64,000 nt of DNA from the NCBI RefSeq assembly GCF_019279795.1, contig NC_056743.1, positions 632,335,993 through 632,399,992 on the forward strand, in the 5' to 3' direction. The translations under genes and the position numbers were made by a program. Under the pieces are notes generated by a model. That model was not told where the DNA came from, ran no database searches, and saw only the letters and a list, made by a program, of their open reading frames with translations. The stretch comes from Protopterus annectens. Lineage: Eukaryota > Chordata > Ceratodontiformes > Protopteridae. Positions 1 through 11,419 of this stretch are shown here, in pieces; the first letter of the stretch is position 1, and each line of letters opens with the position of its first letter.

Positions 1-1
1 T

Positions 2-207
2 GAATGCAGGTAGGTGGTGTATGTCACAACCTCAGAGAATGCAGGTAGGTAGTTTGTGCCACAACCTCAGAGAATGCAGGAAAGTGGCGTATGTCACAAC
101 CTCAGGGAATGCAGGTAGGTGGTATATGCTACAATCTTAGAGAATGCAGGTAGGTGGTGCATGCCACAACCTCAAAGAATGCAGATAGGTGATTTATGCC
201 ATTGCAG
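2..207. repeat. 35-bp minisatellite, about 6 copies
   Basis: The word GAATGCAGG recurs at 2, 37, 72, 107, 142 and, with one change, 177, an exact 35-bp period. Each unit continues with a GTAGGTGGT-like block and ends in CACAACCTCAGA. Divergence between units is low to moderate. The array runs off the left edge of the window, so its true length is unknown. Confidence 0.95.
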
Positions 208-1527
208 GCATGCCACTTCAAAAGCAATTGTGTAAGCTGGACCAGTATAGTGTACTTTCCTGCATTAAATAATTATTTCTGTTTAATCCTGCTAACAGAA
301 AGATATTATAAAATCAGTTATTTCTCTGAAGAGTTATTACTCCTATGTTGTTTGTTAATGCACACAGAATGTATGTTGTTATTCTTTCTTGACATTGTAA
401 AGCTATTTAAGCTAGCTGATATATTTAGTCTTTAATGCAATGTCTTTCCTCAATACTGCGCAATACTCAAGCAAGCTAAGAGATCACTGTATAATAAATG
501 TTAAAGTGAGTTTAATTTATGTGCAATATTAGGATTAAATATGTAGAACATTATGGCATACAGTAAGTAGTTATATATGTATTAATGTTTTGTTGTATTA
601 TGTCTATGTGATATCTGCACATTTGAGTCTGGATATACAGAATTTTGTTCAGTTTTTGCACTTGTGTGATTATGAATGACAATAAAGTTTACTTTGGCTT
701 TTTTGATGTTTGACTATTCTAAATGTATGGCACTACACAAATATACTGATGTGATCTCAATGCCTTTAGCTAGTGTAATCATCCTTAAAATGTTTTGCTG
801 CACATTCTGAGGCATGTCTCAATTTGGTCAGTTGCAGATATGCATGACCTGCTTGTTATATGCAACACCAAATTACACAGTTTGAGATGCAAAAAGCTTG
901 GTGTTTTTTAATTTTATTGTGTTAATAAGAACAGTGTCTGAAATTTTGCTTGGAGTTGAAAAATCATGTCATGTCATAATGAAAAACTGAGCCCAAAACA
1001 TCTCACTACCTAAATTAGCGTATAGGCCACTGCATTTCCATGTTAATTCTAACAATAAAAGAGTCTTTTTTTCCTAGGAAGACATGTTTTCAACTAGGAC
1101 TTGCAGGTAGAATATTTTATAATGGAAATAAACATGTGGCAATCTAGCAGTAAAGCCACAAAGCTCAACTAAAGTTGTTTCTGCTTATCCGTAATGCCTT
1201 ACTGATGTATACAAATCATTGCCCACTAACTGCCACCATTTTAGAGGTGTGGTGATAAAGAGAAATTAAATAAAAAGTAAAGCTAAAACATCAGAAAGAT
1301 ATTATATTCTTCATTTATTGCAAAAATCACATGTACCCTACCACAAAGAATATAACTGAAATGAAATGAAACTAAATATAAAATAATGAGAGATAAAAAA
1401 CAGTATCCCACTTTAATGCTGCATAGCAAATTCCCAATTCTCCCCTTAGCAGCATTGCTGTTATATAACTACAAATGGACAAACAAATGAAGTAAATACA
1501 TAATTAGGCTGCTTGGTTTGTTAACAG
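208..1527. other. AT-rich non-coding stretch, no gene seen
   Basis: Short open frames here, such as one at 196-435, have no recognisable domain and no splice context. I see no repeat family that I can name. The end of the stretch, just upstream of the CTLD exon remnant, would be intronic if that exon belongs to a host gene. Confidence 0.5.
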
Positions 1528-1835
1528 GAAGCAGCAACACCTACTTCATGGTGACAATATCCAAATCATGGACAGATGCTCGGAACTACTGCAGATCACA
1601 GCAAGCAGATCTTGCCAGTATTAGGAATGATATTGAATTACAGAAAGCGATAAATGCCATAGGAGGTATGACCGCCTGGATAGGGCTTTTCTGTGATCCT
1701 TCCAGTGGTTAGTGGCAATGGGCAGATGGATCATTCTCATCTTGTCAGAACTGGGTTTTTAATGGACCAGACAATGCCGGTCGAAATGAATTTTGCATTC
1801 AACTAATTGTGAATATTAACAACAAAAACTGAGAA
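1528..1835 (+). pseudogene. C-type lectin-like domain exon, broken
   Basis: The translation shows a CTLD: a SWTDARNYC first-cysteine block, then DLASIRND and AWIGL, then WQWADGS and an NW pair. Such domains bind sugars or proteins outside the cell. A CAG acceptor ends at 1527 and leaves a phase-1 exon start, the same phase as the CTLD exon at 22,185. Two in-frame stops break it: TAG at 1710-1712, where the family usually has Gln or Glu before WQW, and TGA at 1830-1832, near the usual WND tryptophan. The last 25 or so residues, with the final cysteines, are missing because Penelope-type sequence follows. The N-terminal part resembles single CTLD exons of tandem-CTLD genes of the mannose-receptor-like type in fish. 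It could be a dead exon of the gene at 22 kb or a separate lectin pseudogene. Confidence 0.8.
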
Positions 1836-2105
1836 TTACGCCAAACGGAACACACCAGATTCGATAGACTCAAGAATAGGCAAATGAATAAATAAAATAT
1901 AGTTTAAATTAAAAAATAAAAATACCAACAAAACCGATATGTATAAAACACTCTAGATTTAGCGCTTTCATCCACAGCAATGTGGACTTCATCAGAATGC
2001 TTAACTACGTTTCACTTGGTTTAAATACAGTATTATGTTTTATAGAGAGTTTTTATTAATTTTTTGTATTATTTTTGAAATAAAGCATTGCACTGAACAC
2101 AGGAG
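1836..2105 (-). mobile_element. Penelope-type terminal remnant
   Basis: This AT-rich block follows the truncated CTLD exon directly. On the minus strand it contains a hammerhead-like core (separate entry), a hallmark of Penelope-like element termini. No reverse transcriptase remains. The borders are estimated from where CTLD similarity stops and are uncertain. Orientation is taken from the ribozyme-like core. Confidence 0.45.
1962..1995 (-). ncRNA. hammerhead-ribozyme-like core
   Basis: Read on the minus strand, the conserved CTGATGA box (1995-1989) is followed by a five-pair stem II, TCCAC (1986-1982) with GTGGA (1975-1971), around a six-base loop. Then come the conserved GAAA (1969-1966) and GCGC (1965-1962). 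All core blocks of a hammerhead are present in order. Stems I and III are short or unclear, as in the minimal motifs known from Penelope-like elements. Activity cannot be judged from sequence alone. Confidence 0.55.
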
Positions 2106-2629
2106 TAAAACCACTAGTTACAATATAGAATTTCTGTCAGCAAAAACTACCTTTCCATTTCATCGCCAAAGGAAAATTCTGCATTTCAAGTAATACTAGC
2201 CTAAACTGTTAATAAAAGAAAACATGTACTTCAGACTCACTACCTGTAAGTATAAGCAAGTGAAAAGACATTACATGAGACTCTGAGGGAAAACTTTGGG
2301 GAACTAATGCAGCACTGCAGCTAGAAAAAGAGCCAAGCAGTAGACAGTTTTATGACTGAAACTTCAGCTATGTGAAGACAAGAGAGGTAACAACCTTGAT
2401 GTGATAGCAGTGCTCACACTGCAGGTGTATGACAGCTGGATATGTACTACATGAGCAGGGTAATGGAACAAAATGAGTGAGGCATTGCAAAAGGGAGTGA
2501 TGACAGAGTCACTGTAATGGCTGTGTGTGTGTCGTACTGAAGACAAGGCCATGAGCATGCCTTTGATTCCAGTAAAGATGTGTGAGAGCAAATGTGGATC
2601 TTTAGCCTGTTGACATGACTATTGTCACT

Positions 2630-3000
2630 GTAAGCACATGACAGAAGTACTGGTACTTGGAACGGTAGGCATGTGACTGCAACAGTGGCACTGAATGCAT
2701 GTGACTGCAGCTGTGGCACTGCAGGCGCATCATAAGTAGCTATGTGACAATGGTAGTGACACAGCAGGTATGTTACAGCAGTAGTGGTACTGCATGTATG
2801 TGACAGCAGTAGTGGTATGACATGTATGTTACAGCAGTAGTGGTACATACTACATGTATGTGACAGCAGTAGTGGTACCACATGTATGTTACAGCAGTAG
2901 TGGTACATGTATGTTACAGCAGTAGTGGTGCCTACTACATGTATGTGACAACAGTAGTGGTACTACATGTATGTGACAGCAGTATTGATAGTGGAAGCCT
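2630..3000. repeat. degenerate minisatellite, 25-38 bp units
   Basis: The unit contains ACAGCAGTAGTGGTAC followed by a TACATGTATGTGAC-like block and is repeated at least seven times, most regularly at 2765-2995. Unit length varies through small indels. A minus-strand open frame across it (about 2447-2908) is only the repeat read through, with repeated Ser/Cys/Tyr/His words, and is not a gene. Confidence 0.9.
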
Positions 3001-3785
3001 ATGATACCTATAGTCATATTGCCATTATGTGATACTGTGTTATGATCCAGGCCTGCACTATCAGTGGAAGGGCTACAGCAATGTGACAGTAGTTGTTCTA
3101 CTTTAGCTTGCACAGGTGTTGTATCAGTATTGGCTTAAGAGCATCAGCAATTACACTGCTAGTCTATCAGTAATTACATTGCTAGGCTATTATATTAGAC
3201 CTGATATTAGATACATATGACATCAGTATGGGAACTGCAAGTATCTTACACAATTAGTTACAGTGTTGGCATGTGACAAATGTTTCAGGACTCATTCTGT
3301 GACATAAAAATTGCTGCTGCACATATGTGACAACAGTAATGAGAGTGGAAGCTTGTGATATCACTAGTCGTACTGGAGGTAGGTGATCACAATGATGTGT
3401 TCCAAGCCTGCAACATCAACAGTAGCACTGTGGACATATGGACATTAGTCAAGTTACTTCAGACCTGTAAAAGTGATAGTGGCAGCATAGGACATACAAA
3501 AATTTAGGCCTTACAGGCATTTGATCAAAAGGCTATGACAGGATAGAAGCAGGAATGCTGCTTCTGTATGCATATGAGACAGTGTGGGGCACAGTCATTG
3601 TCTGGGTGCAGCATTCTAGATGACTAGTATTTAACTTGGTGTCACATAAGATATCTGCAATGATACTGGAAGCATGTTATAATAATAGGGATACTAATGA
3701 TGTAGGGAAATTGTGGCACTTTGACTTTCTGTAAGAATATGTCTTGGTAACAATAATGCACAGTAAATGGCATTAAAATATGGAT
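3001..3785. repeat. diffuse repeat region, no gene
   Basis: A block around 2967-3070 (AGTGGAAGCC...ATGATAC...CCAGGCCTGCA...ATCA) recurs in diverged form around 3327-3425, an offset of about 360 bp. The minisatellite therefore sits inside an older, larger tandem duplication. No coding sequence is recognisable. Confidence 0.5.
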
Positions 3786-3789
3786 ACTT

Positions 3790-5150
3790 AATAAACGCAT
3801 CATCATGGACCTAATAAACAAGGATATAGGGAATCTCCAAACTCTGAATCCCACACAGTTTGGTTTTGTGAAGGGTAGATCATGCCTGCTCAACTTGGTC
3901 GACCTCTTTGAGTCAGTCACCAGAGCTGTGGATGAAGGCAAGGTGGTTCATGCAGCCTACCTTGATCTGGCCAAGCCCTTTGATACCATTCCCCACTCAG
4001 GAATCATAGAAAAACTCACTAAGCTAGGCATCAACCCCTATATCACTAGCTGTGTTGCAAACTGGCTCATAGATAAAACCCACAGTGTGAAAGTAGCTGA
4101 CTCCAATTCAGATTGCCGACCAGTTATGAGTGGAGTCCCACTGGGATCGGTTCTGGATCCTCTCTTGTTTGGTATCTACTTCTCAGAAGTCCAGTCCAAC
4201 ACAAAGGGACTCTGGCTGACAAAGTTCGCAGACAATTGCAAGTTGGGACGCATTATTAACTCCCCAAGTGATGTTGACATCCTATAGCAAGGCCTCATTG
4301 AGATCAACAGCTGGTGTCAGAACCATAGCCTTAAGCTGAATGCCAAAAAATGTGTTGTCATCCCCTTTGTGAAAAACCCAGTTCCCATGAACTATCACAT
4401 TGATGGTAGTCCACTGAACACATAAGGCATTATAAGAGCTCTGGGAACATAGATTGACAGAAACCTCTCATTTGACCACCACACCACATCTCATTACTAA
4501 GGGTTTTGCATCCAGGAAGAAAGAGGTCATTGTTTCCCTCTACTTTTCCCTCATTAGGCCAGTCATTGAGTACAATGCCCCATTTGGCATGTACCTCACT
4601 AGACACCTGTAACAACTGGAGAGGGCACAAAAGTACATCACAAAGAGGATCCTAGGCCTTAAACACTTATCCTATATGGACAGACTCAAAAAACTCCAAC
4701 TATTCTCCGTCTCATATCGCCTATGTAGAGGTGATCTCTGCTTGACTTATTTATAAATCCATGTCTGACCCAGCTCTGTTAGAAATGCTACATCTAAAGA
4801 ATCCCAATCCCTCTGCACCACACACTCCAGAGACCTCAACCTCATTGCCACAATCAACAGAACATGCTGGAGGGATAGGTTCATAATCCAGAGACTGCCC
4901 ATGCTATGGAATAGACTTCCCATACATGTCAAACAGAACACCTCACTGGCTGTCTTCAAGAGAAATCTTGATAAGTGGATGGGAAATAGAAAATTCACCC
5001 TGGGGATCGCTCCAGTGGCTCTACTCAACAGAGGCACTGGAAACTAAGGTTGGGTGGCATGATGCCAGGGTACTTCTATGGGCTAGGCTTGTAAAGGTTC
5101 CAGGGCTATTAGCCTAGTACATGCCTATGTACCTATGAACCTATAACATA
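3790..5150 (+). pseudogene. CR1-type LINE fragment, reverse transcriptase part
   Basis: This is a 5'-truncated LINE copy. An open stretch at 3805-4287 carries reverse transcriptase motifs: FGFVKGRSC, AYLDLAKPFDTIPHSG (motif A), SGVPLGS (motif B, with Leu for Gln) and FADN where the catalytic FADD should be. The C-terminal part then continues in several frames to about 5045, with recognisable YNAPFGMYLTRH and CWRDR blocks. The 3' end is a CCTATGTACCTATGAACCTATAA tail of the CR1 kind. It is the same family as the copies at 27-32 kb and 52-56 kb. Dead: TAG after 4284, frameshifts, and an altered active site. Confidence 0.9.
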
Positions 5151-5775
5151 AATAGCACATCAAGTGTGGTGTAATGAGTACCACTGTAATTATATGAAAC
5201 TGCCGCCAATAATGATATCTGTGGGAGTATGGGTGGCAGTAAAGGAGTATGCTGACAGGATTGGAACAACAAGTACCTGATAACTACTGTATTATAAGTG
5301 TATTACAATTTGCATAGAAGTGGCAGCATGTGATAAAAAGGAGTAATTTCTAACATGATATAAAAGAATTGTTGCTGCCAGTGTATGAAATTAACAGAGC
5401 ACCTCTCTGTAACAGTATGTAATTGCTAACCTGGCACTAGTGATATAACACAATGAGATGGCACAATGCCTTTATCAACAAAGGCTTATCTGCATAGTTA
5501 TGACACTATAGCCGCAGTTCTCTTCCACAGCAAAAGTCTGGTAACGTAGGTATATGATATTAGTTTGTACTCAACATTTTGCATACATAAATTTAATGAA
5601 GGAATGAAGGATGGCTGTGAGTTCTGTGTTGTCAGTAGGCAGTTGGAATCGTATTGCACTGCTGACACAACAGTGCAGTACAATAGATGTTGTCCTCCAG
5701 AGGTCCTACCCCAAACTGTCGTAAATAACTCAGGTTCCAGCTGCCTGTTCTGGTGTCATTCGTGAATACATTAGA
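5151..5775. other. gap between two CR1 fragments, nothing recognised
   Basis: No domain, splice signal or named repeat seen. The short open frames have no family resemblance. Confidence 0.4.
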
Positions 5776-6199
5776 TTTTCAAGGTCAGGCGATCTCTGCT
5801 TAACATACAAGGCCATGTCAAACCCAGAGCTGATGGACATGCTACACTTAAAGAAATCCCAATTCCTCAGAGCCACACGCTCCAGGGATCTAAACCTTGT
5901 CATCACAATAAACAAAACATGCTGGAGGGATAGGTTCCTGACCCAGAGACTCCCCAGACTCTGGAATAGACTTCCCATACATGTCAAGCAGAGTGCCTCT
6001 TTGGTCCTCTTCAAAAAGAGCCTTGATGATTGGATGGGAGAAAGGAAATTCACCCCGGGGATCACGTCAGTCGCCCTGCTAGACAGGAGTCCAGAGAAGT
6101 AAATAGTGTGGGAAGAAATAGCCAGGGAATTGTTATCGCTAGGCTTGCATAGGCCCTAGGGCTGATAGCCTAGTACCAACCTATGAACCTATGAACTAC
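5776..6199 (+). pseudogene. CR1-type LINE 3' fragment
   Basis: A 95-residue open stretch (5815-6102) matches the C-terminus of the CR1 ORF2 family, with MSNPELMDMLHLKKS, CWRDRFLTQRLP and DDWMGERKFTPGI blocks. It is followed by a short 3' UTR ending in CCTATGAACCTATGAAC. It lies in the same orientation as the fragment 600 bp upstream and starts in the same part of ORF2 where that one decays. It is a separate 5'-truncated insertion or a local duplication. Confidence 0.9.
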
Positions 6200-6763
6200 A
6201 GAAATGCCTATTGAAATTGTTACAAAGTGCATTGCAGCATTATATCGCTTAAAAAGATTCACCATGAAATTGCATTTCTGCCATTTATTCCATTCTTGCC
6301 TAATTTATGCACATTTTCCTCTGAAAATATTGCTGATAACCTTCAGTGTAATACCGTTAATGTTTTTTTTATAAGTACGTTATTTATTTTTAACTCATTT
6401 AAACCCACTGGGCCAGTAGCTAGTTTGCAATATTTTATATATGGATAAACTGAAGTCCTTTACAATCATATGATTAGATAGAGAAAGGAAAACAGCAACC
6501 AAGTAAACATTGCAATGTTACAAAATTAGGGTTACTAAAATGTATACATAATTAATATCCAAACTGATTATAATCATAATACAAATACTGTCTAACAAAC
6601 AGAACAATGAAACATCAGAAGATGTAAACAGGAAATGAGGGTGTCCAGCAAAGAGGTGGATGGATTGTGTGAGAGAAGATCTGTGACAGTCAGGAATGAG
6701 TGTCGAAGAAGGCAGGAGAGTGACACTGAATCAAGAGAGATGGTGACAGTAATGAAAAAAGAA
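6200..6763. other. AT-rich spacer, nothing recognised
   Basis: No coding or repeat signal beyond simple AT-richness. Confidence 0.4.
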
Positions 6764-6874
6764 GGTTGAGGATGATGAGAATGATAATGATGATGATGAT
6801 GATGATGATGAGAATGATGATGATGATGATGATGAGGAGGATGAGGATGATGAGAATGATGATGATGATGATGA
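6764..6874. repeat. (GAT)n trinucleotide microsatellite
   Basis: Runs of GATGATGAT are broken by AAT, GAG and GAT variants. Both-strand open frames (poly-Met or poly-Ile) across it are artefacts of the repeat. Confidence 0.95.
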
Positions 6875-7208
6875 TGTGGAGGGTCTCCTCATTACTTAAA
6901 TATTCTAACTCCACAGCTGCAAAACCATGGAGGGTAAGAAAGCACTGAACATGGTGAATTGCTGGTACACAAACCCAAACTTCTAGGAGTGGGGTTAAGA
7001 CATAAGGGTGAGCAAAGGCAAGATGAGAATAGAGTTTAAGACTAATTAGCCTTATAATTCCTATAATCCTAAGATCCGAAATGACACTGGCTATGATTGT
7101 CTGTAACCTTATACAGTTTTCTTTGAATTGTGAGTCAGCCAAATGGGTTTTTATATGAAATTTATTTTCAATTAATTTTTTTTTAGTGATTTGTGATAAG
7201 ATAAATAG

Positions 7209-7226
7209 ATAAGACTAAATGTACCT

Positions 7227-7300
<74 letters not shown>

Positions 7301-7323
7301 AGAGAGAGAGAGAAAGAGAGAGA
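7209..7323. repeat. compound (AC)n(AT)n(GT)n(AG)n microsatellite
   Basis: An AC tract (about 7209-7250) passes into an AT tract (to about 7293), a short GT tract and an AG tract. Confidence 0.95.
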
Positions 7324-7490
7324 AACACATAAAAATGGGATTGCTAAATGTGAAAGTTGACATCTGTTTTGTCAGCATATTTTGGTTGACAAAACTGATG
7401 GGCAATAGATAAGTGAGTTCATACAATCCTAGGGTTGGGGATATACTCTTTCCATAGTATTGTGCAATCTAGTATAAATAATTAGCAGGA

Positions 7491-7492
<2 letters not shown>

Positions 7493-7565
<73 letters not shown>
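7493..7565. repeat. (GT)n microsatellite
   Basis: An uninterrupted TG tract of about 36 units lies just upstream of the L2 LINE start. Confidence 0.95.
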
Positions 7566-7566
<1 letters not shown>

Positions 7567-7614
7567 TTAAAAGTTTGTTTTAAACTTTTTTTTGTTTGCG
7601 TCCTGTTAATGTTA

Positions 7615-8932
7615 AAAAAAAACAAGATGGTGCTGAGAATGGCAGCCTCAGTTGAGTGCTCTCTAGTATTCTGTTTGTTTTTATTTGTTCTGTTGTTTGG
7701 TGTTCAATTGTAATTAAGTATACTCGAGAAGAATTGTTAAATATTTGGTAATTCATTTCATGCAATTTGACACTGGATTTTTCACAGTTAAGAAATTTTC
7801 TGGTGATCCTAGCTGAAACAATACCAGCTGTCAGCAGCAGAGGTAGACACAGGCATCGCAAAAGGGGGAAGCGAGCTGATGCACTGGTTAGGCTGAGACA
7901 GAGAGGTTTTCCAACGGCACTCCCAAGTTTACATCTAGCAAACCTTCGCTCCCTATGCAATAAAATGGATGAACTGCTACTTCTCAATGAAACTCAGAAG
8001 GATTTTTCACTTTCTTCTGTACTATGTTTCACAGAAACCTGGCTAAATAAATCCATTCTGGACTCTGTATTACATCTGCCTGGCTTTGAACTTTACAGAG
8101 CAGAGTATTGGAGATATCAGGGAAGAGTAAATGTGGTGGAATCTGCTTACCAGTGAAGGTTGGCGTAATGATGTCATGATATTAAGTAAAATGTGCTGCC
8201 CTGACTCAGAAATGTTTTATGTTAATTGTAAACCTCTTTATTCACCTTGGGAATTCTCTTCATTTCTTCTGTTTAGTGTTTACAGTTCACCTCAATCCTG
8301 TGAGGGTGACACTACAAAAACTGTCTGATCAGATAATGTGCTTGTAGCAGAATTATCCAAGCTCCCTTCTAATTATTATGGAGGATTTTAATAAGGCAAA
8401 TCTCAGCCATGAAGTTCCTAAGTTTATACAGCATATAAAGTGTCCTACCAGAGACAGGACCACGCTGGATCCTTGTTATACAGTGTTAAAACATGCTTAT
8501 CATGCTATCCCCCATGCAGCTTTGGGCTTTTCTGACCACTGTCTGATTCATTTGCTTCCTATCTATAAAAGCAAGTTAAAATCTGTTAAACCTGTGTTCA
8601 ATACAGTGAGATGGTGGACTATTGAGGCAAAGCTGAAGCTGCAAGCCTGCTTTGATTGTACAGAGAAGATGCCTATAGAAGTGTGGCTAGAACACTTTTA
8701 GACAGGCAAGGACACACTGACAAAAGAAATGAAAGTGGTTAAAAAGAACTATTCTGAAAAGCTGAAAAAACAGTTTTTAGCCAATGATCCTGCAACAGTG
8801 TGGAAAGGTCTACAAAACATTAAAAACTACAGGAAAATATCTCCCTACACTGCAGCTAATTTCCAGCTGCCAGAAGACTTGAATGCTTTTTACTGCAAGT
8901 TTGATAAGCCTGAGGCTAAAAATGACACTGTT
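7615..8932 (+). pseudogene. L2-type LINE, 5' end and endonuclease part of ORF2
   Basis: The element opens with an AAGATGGTGCTGAGAATGGC leader of the usual L2 kind. The apurinic-type endonuclease follows: a basic RGRHRHRKRGKRAD stretch, LANLRSLCNKMDEL, SSVLCFTETWLN (the ETW block) and LPGFELYRAE, then in other frames CKPLYSPWEFSSF and GFSDHCLIHLLP (the SDH block). Stops and frame changes occur at about 8154, 8327 and 8700. The endonuclease would nick target DNA to prime reverse transcription. The similarity is to L2 ORF2s of fishes. It is interrupted by a SINE at 8939. Confidence 0.85.
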
Positions 8933-8938
8933 ACCAGC

Positions 8939-9217
8939 CGCGGTGGTGTGGCGGTAGCGTTGTTGCCTCACAGCAAGAGGTTTTCCCATTCGATTCTTGG
9001 CTGGAGTGTGGGGAGGGCCTTCTGTGTGGAGTCTGCATGTCTTCCCCGCAGTTGGGTGGTGTTTGAAAGACATGCGTAAATGGGCGTGCCTTCATTGAAG
9101 TTTGGACATTGAGTTGGCACCTCGGCGTTTGTGAAAATATACTGCCAATCATTAGCGGACCAGAGTTCTGCTGTGGCGACCCCTAACTGGGAAAATCCGA
9201 AAAGATAAACAACAACA
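8939..9217 (+). mobile_element. tRNA-headed SINE inserted in the L2 copy
   Basis: The head (about 8940-9000) has a tRNA-like layout: a TGGCGGTAGCG A-box-like block, CCTCACAGCAAGAGG, and a CATTCGATTC B-box-like block. The body has TTCTGTGTGGAGTCTGCATG, and the tail has TGTGGCGACCCCTAACTGGG followed by an AACAACAACAA run. Head and tail resemble SINEs I recall as abundant in fishes. The 6-bp word ACCAGC flanks it (8933-8938 and 9218-9223) as a likely short target duplication. Confidence 0.8.
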
Positions 9218-9239
9218 ACCAGCTCTGTCAGTGTTCAGA

Positions 9240-9515
9240 CTTATATGACCCTCTCTTCCACACATTCTCACATTCAGCCTTACATGACCCTGTCTTCCAC
9301 ACATTCTCACATTCAGCCTTACATGACCCTGTCTTCCACACATTCTCACATTCAGCCTTACATGACCCTGTCTTCAACACATTCTCACATTCAGCCTTAC
9401 ATGACCCTGTCTTTCACACATTCTCACATTCAGCCTTACATGACCCTGTCTTCCACACATTCTCACATTCAGCCTTGCATGACCCTGTCTTCAGCACATT
9501 CTCACATTCAGCCTG
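9240..9515. repeat. 39-bp coding-frame minisatellite inside L2 ORF2
   Basis: A 39-bp unit (CATGACCCTGTCTTCCACAC then ATTCTCACATTCAGCCTTA) is repeated about seven times with few differences. Because 39 is divisible by three it keeps frame and would encode a 13-residue repeat, MTLSSTHSHIQPY. It lies just before the ALIISERDV block that begins the L2 linker to the reverse transcriptase, so it is an expansion of linker sequence. Confidence 0.95.
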
Positions 9516-11150
9516 CATTAATTATCTCTGAGAGGGATGTGTATCCTTTTTTTTAAAGACAGCAAATTAAGAAGGCAGCTGGTCCAGATGGAGTTTCACC
9601 CTCCTGTTTAAAAACCTGTGCTGATCAACTGGCTCCTGTTTTTACTCAGATTTTTGATAAATCATTAGAGCTATGTGAAGTTCTGTATGTTTCAAAGCAA
9701 CAATCATTCCTGCGCCTAAAAAGTCCACTATATCAGGATTAAATGACTATATTCTTGTTGCTTTGACATCGGTGGTCATGAGTAATTTTGAGAAGCTGGT
9801 GTTTGCTCACTTGAAGTATATTACAGTTCCCTCATTGGACCCCCTTCAGTTTGCTTTTTGAGAGAACCGGTCAGTGGATGATGCAGTTAATATGGGTCTG
9901 CACTATAACTTACAACATCCTGACAACCCGGGACATGTGCGAGGATTCTGTTTGTGGACTTCAGCTCTGCATTTAATACAATACTTCTGAAACTTCTTCA
10001 CTTGAAACTCTCCCAGCTTTCTGTTCCTGCTTCCACCTGTCAATGGCTCTCCAGTTTTCTAACCAATAAGAAACAGCAGGTGAAACTGGGGAAATTTACA
10101 TTTAGTTACCACACGATAAATACAGGTGCCTCCCCCACTGCTATTCTACCTGTACACTAATGACGACACCTCTAAGGACCCATCTGTCAAACTTATTAAA
10201 TACACAGACAATGCAGCTATCATTGGGATCATCAATAATCGTGATGAGTCTGCCTACAGATGGGAAGTTGAGCAGCAGGCACTTTGATGTAGTCAGAAGA
10301 ATTTGGAACTGAACACTCTTAAAACTGTGGGGATGACAGTGGACTTTAGGAGTGGTGGTACTACAATATTATCCCCCCTCTTTATATTTAATACTGCTGT
10401 GTCAGTTGTGGAAGCCTTCAAGTTTTTTTATTATCTATAATCTCCCAGGACTTGAAGAGGGAGACCAGTGTAGGGTCCATTATAAAAAAGGCACAACAGC
10501 GAATATACTTTCTGCGACAGCTGAGGAAGTTCAACCTCCCACAGGAACTGTTGATTCAGTTCTATACAGCAGTCATTGAGTCTGTTCTCAGGTCAACCAT
10601 AATGGTATGGTTTAGATCTCTGTCTAATCATGACAAAAATAGGTTACATCGAATAGTCAAGTCTGCCAAAAATATCATTGGTGCTGGTTTGCCCTCCTTG
10701 CAGGACCTGTACTATTCCAGAATCATGAAAAGGGCAAGAAAATCATCACTGATCCTTCACATCCAGGCCACCATCATTTTGAACATTTAAGAATGGCTTT
10801 TTTCCACAGGCAATCAAGTTCATAAAAGGTTAACTCAGCTTATTAGGCTGGGGTACTTTTTTCCCAAGCCTCTGAAGATTCTGCAGTAATGTTTGCATAC
10901 TGTTAATACTTGTTTCTTTCAGAGTTTATTTCAGTACTTCTTGCACTGAGTTGCACTTTGCACCTTGTATGTGTATGTATATTTATTTTTGTCATGTTCT
11001 TAATATTTGCATTATGTCATTTGTCTTGTCATTAATAGTTGTATGCATGTTGTTTATGTAATTCATACTTAGAGAGTCACTGAAACCAGAGTTAAATTCC
11101 TTGTATGCGTGCATACTTGGCCAATAAATGTGATTCTGATATATTCTTTG
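9516..11150 (+). pseudogene. L2-type LINE, reverse transcriptase and 3' end
   Basis: Continuing the L2 copy, frames between 9560 and 10,790 contain KKAAGPDGVSPSCLK, SGLNDYILVALTSVVM, LDPLQFAF, and further on the C-terminal RIYFLRQLRKFNLPQELL and VWFRSLS blocks. Several stops and frameshifts make it dead. The 3' end (about 11,085-11,140) reads TTCCTTGTATGCGTGCATAC and TTGGCCAATAAATGTGATTC, the typical L2 3' signature that the reverse transcriptase recognises. The whole element (7.6-11.15 kb) would be nearly full length without the SINE and minisatellite. Confidence 0.85.
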
Positions 11151-11251
11151 GCACATGTGTAATGCTGCTTCAATATTTGCTTTACTGACCTTTTGTTGTT
11201 GACAATAGTGGCATCGATATTTGGGTATTTCGATTAACTTAAGTATAAATT

Positions 11252-11252
11252 G

Positions 11253-11323
<71 letters not shown>
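11252..11323. repeat. (AT)n(GT)n microsatellite
   Basis: A TA tract passes directly into a GT tract. Confidence 0.95.
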
Positions 11324-11324
<1 letters not shown>

Positions 11325-11419
11325 AATCTCGAGCACTGAAAAAGTGGCAATGCTCGTAAAGTTAATTTTCGAACATCGCATCTGATCATTCAAGAGGTCA
11401 AAGAGTTGAGATCTCTCAG

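Noticed and set aside
2447-2908. 153-residue minus-strand Ser/Cys/Tyr-rich frame
   Set aside because: It is the degenerate minisatellite read through on the other strand.
6690-7142. 150-residue minus-strand frame rich in Ile and Leu, like a membrane protein
   Set aside because: The Ile run is the GAT trinucleotide repeat read in reverse; the rest has no family resemblance.
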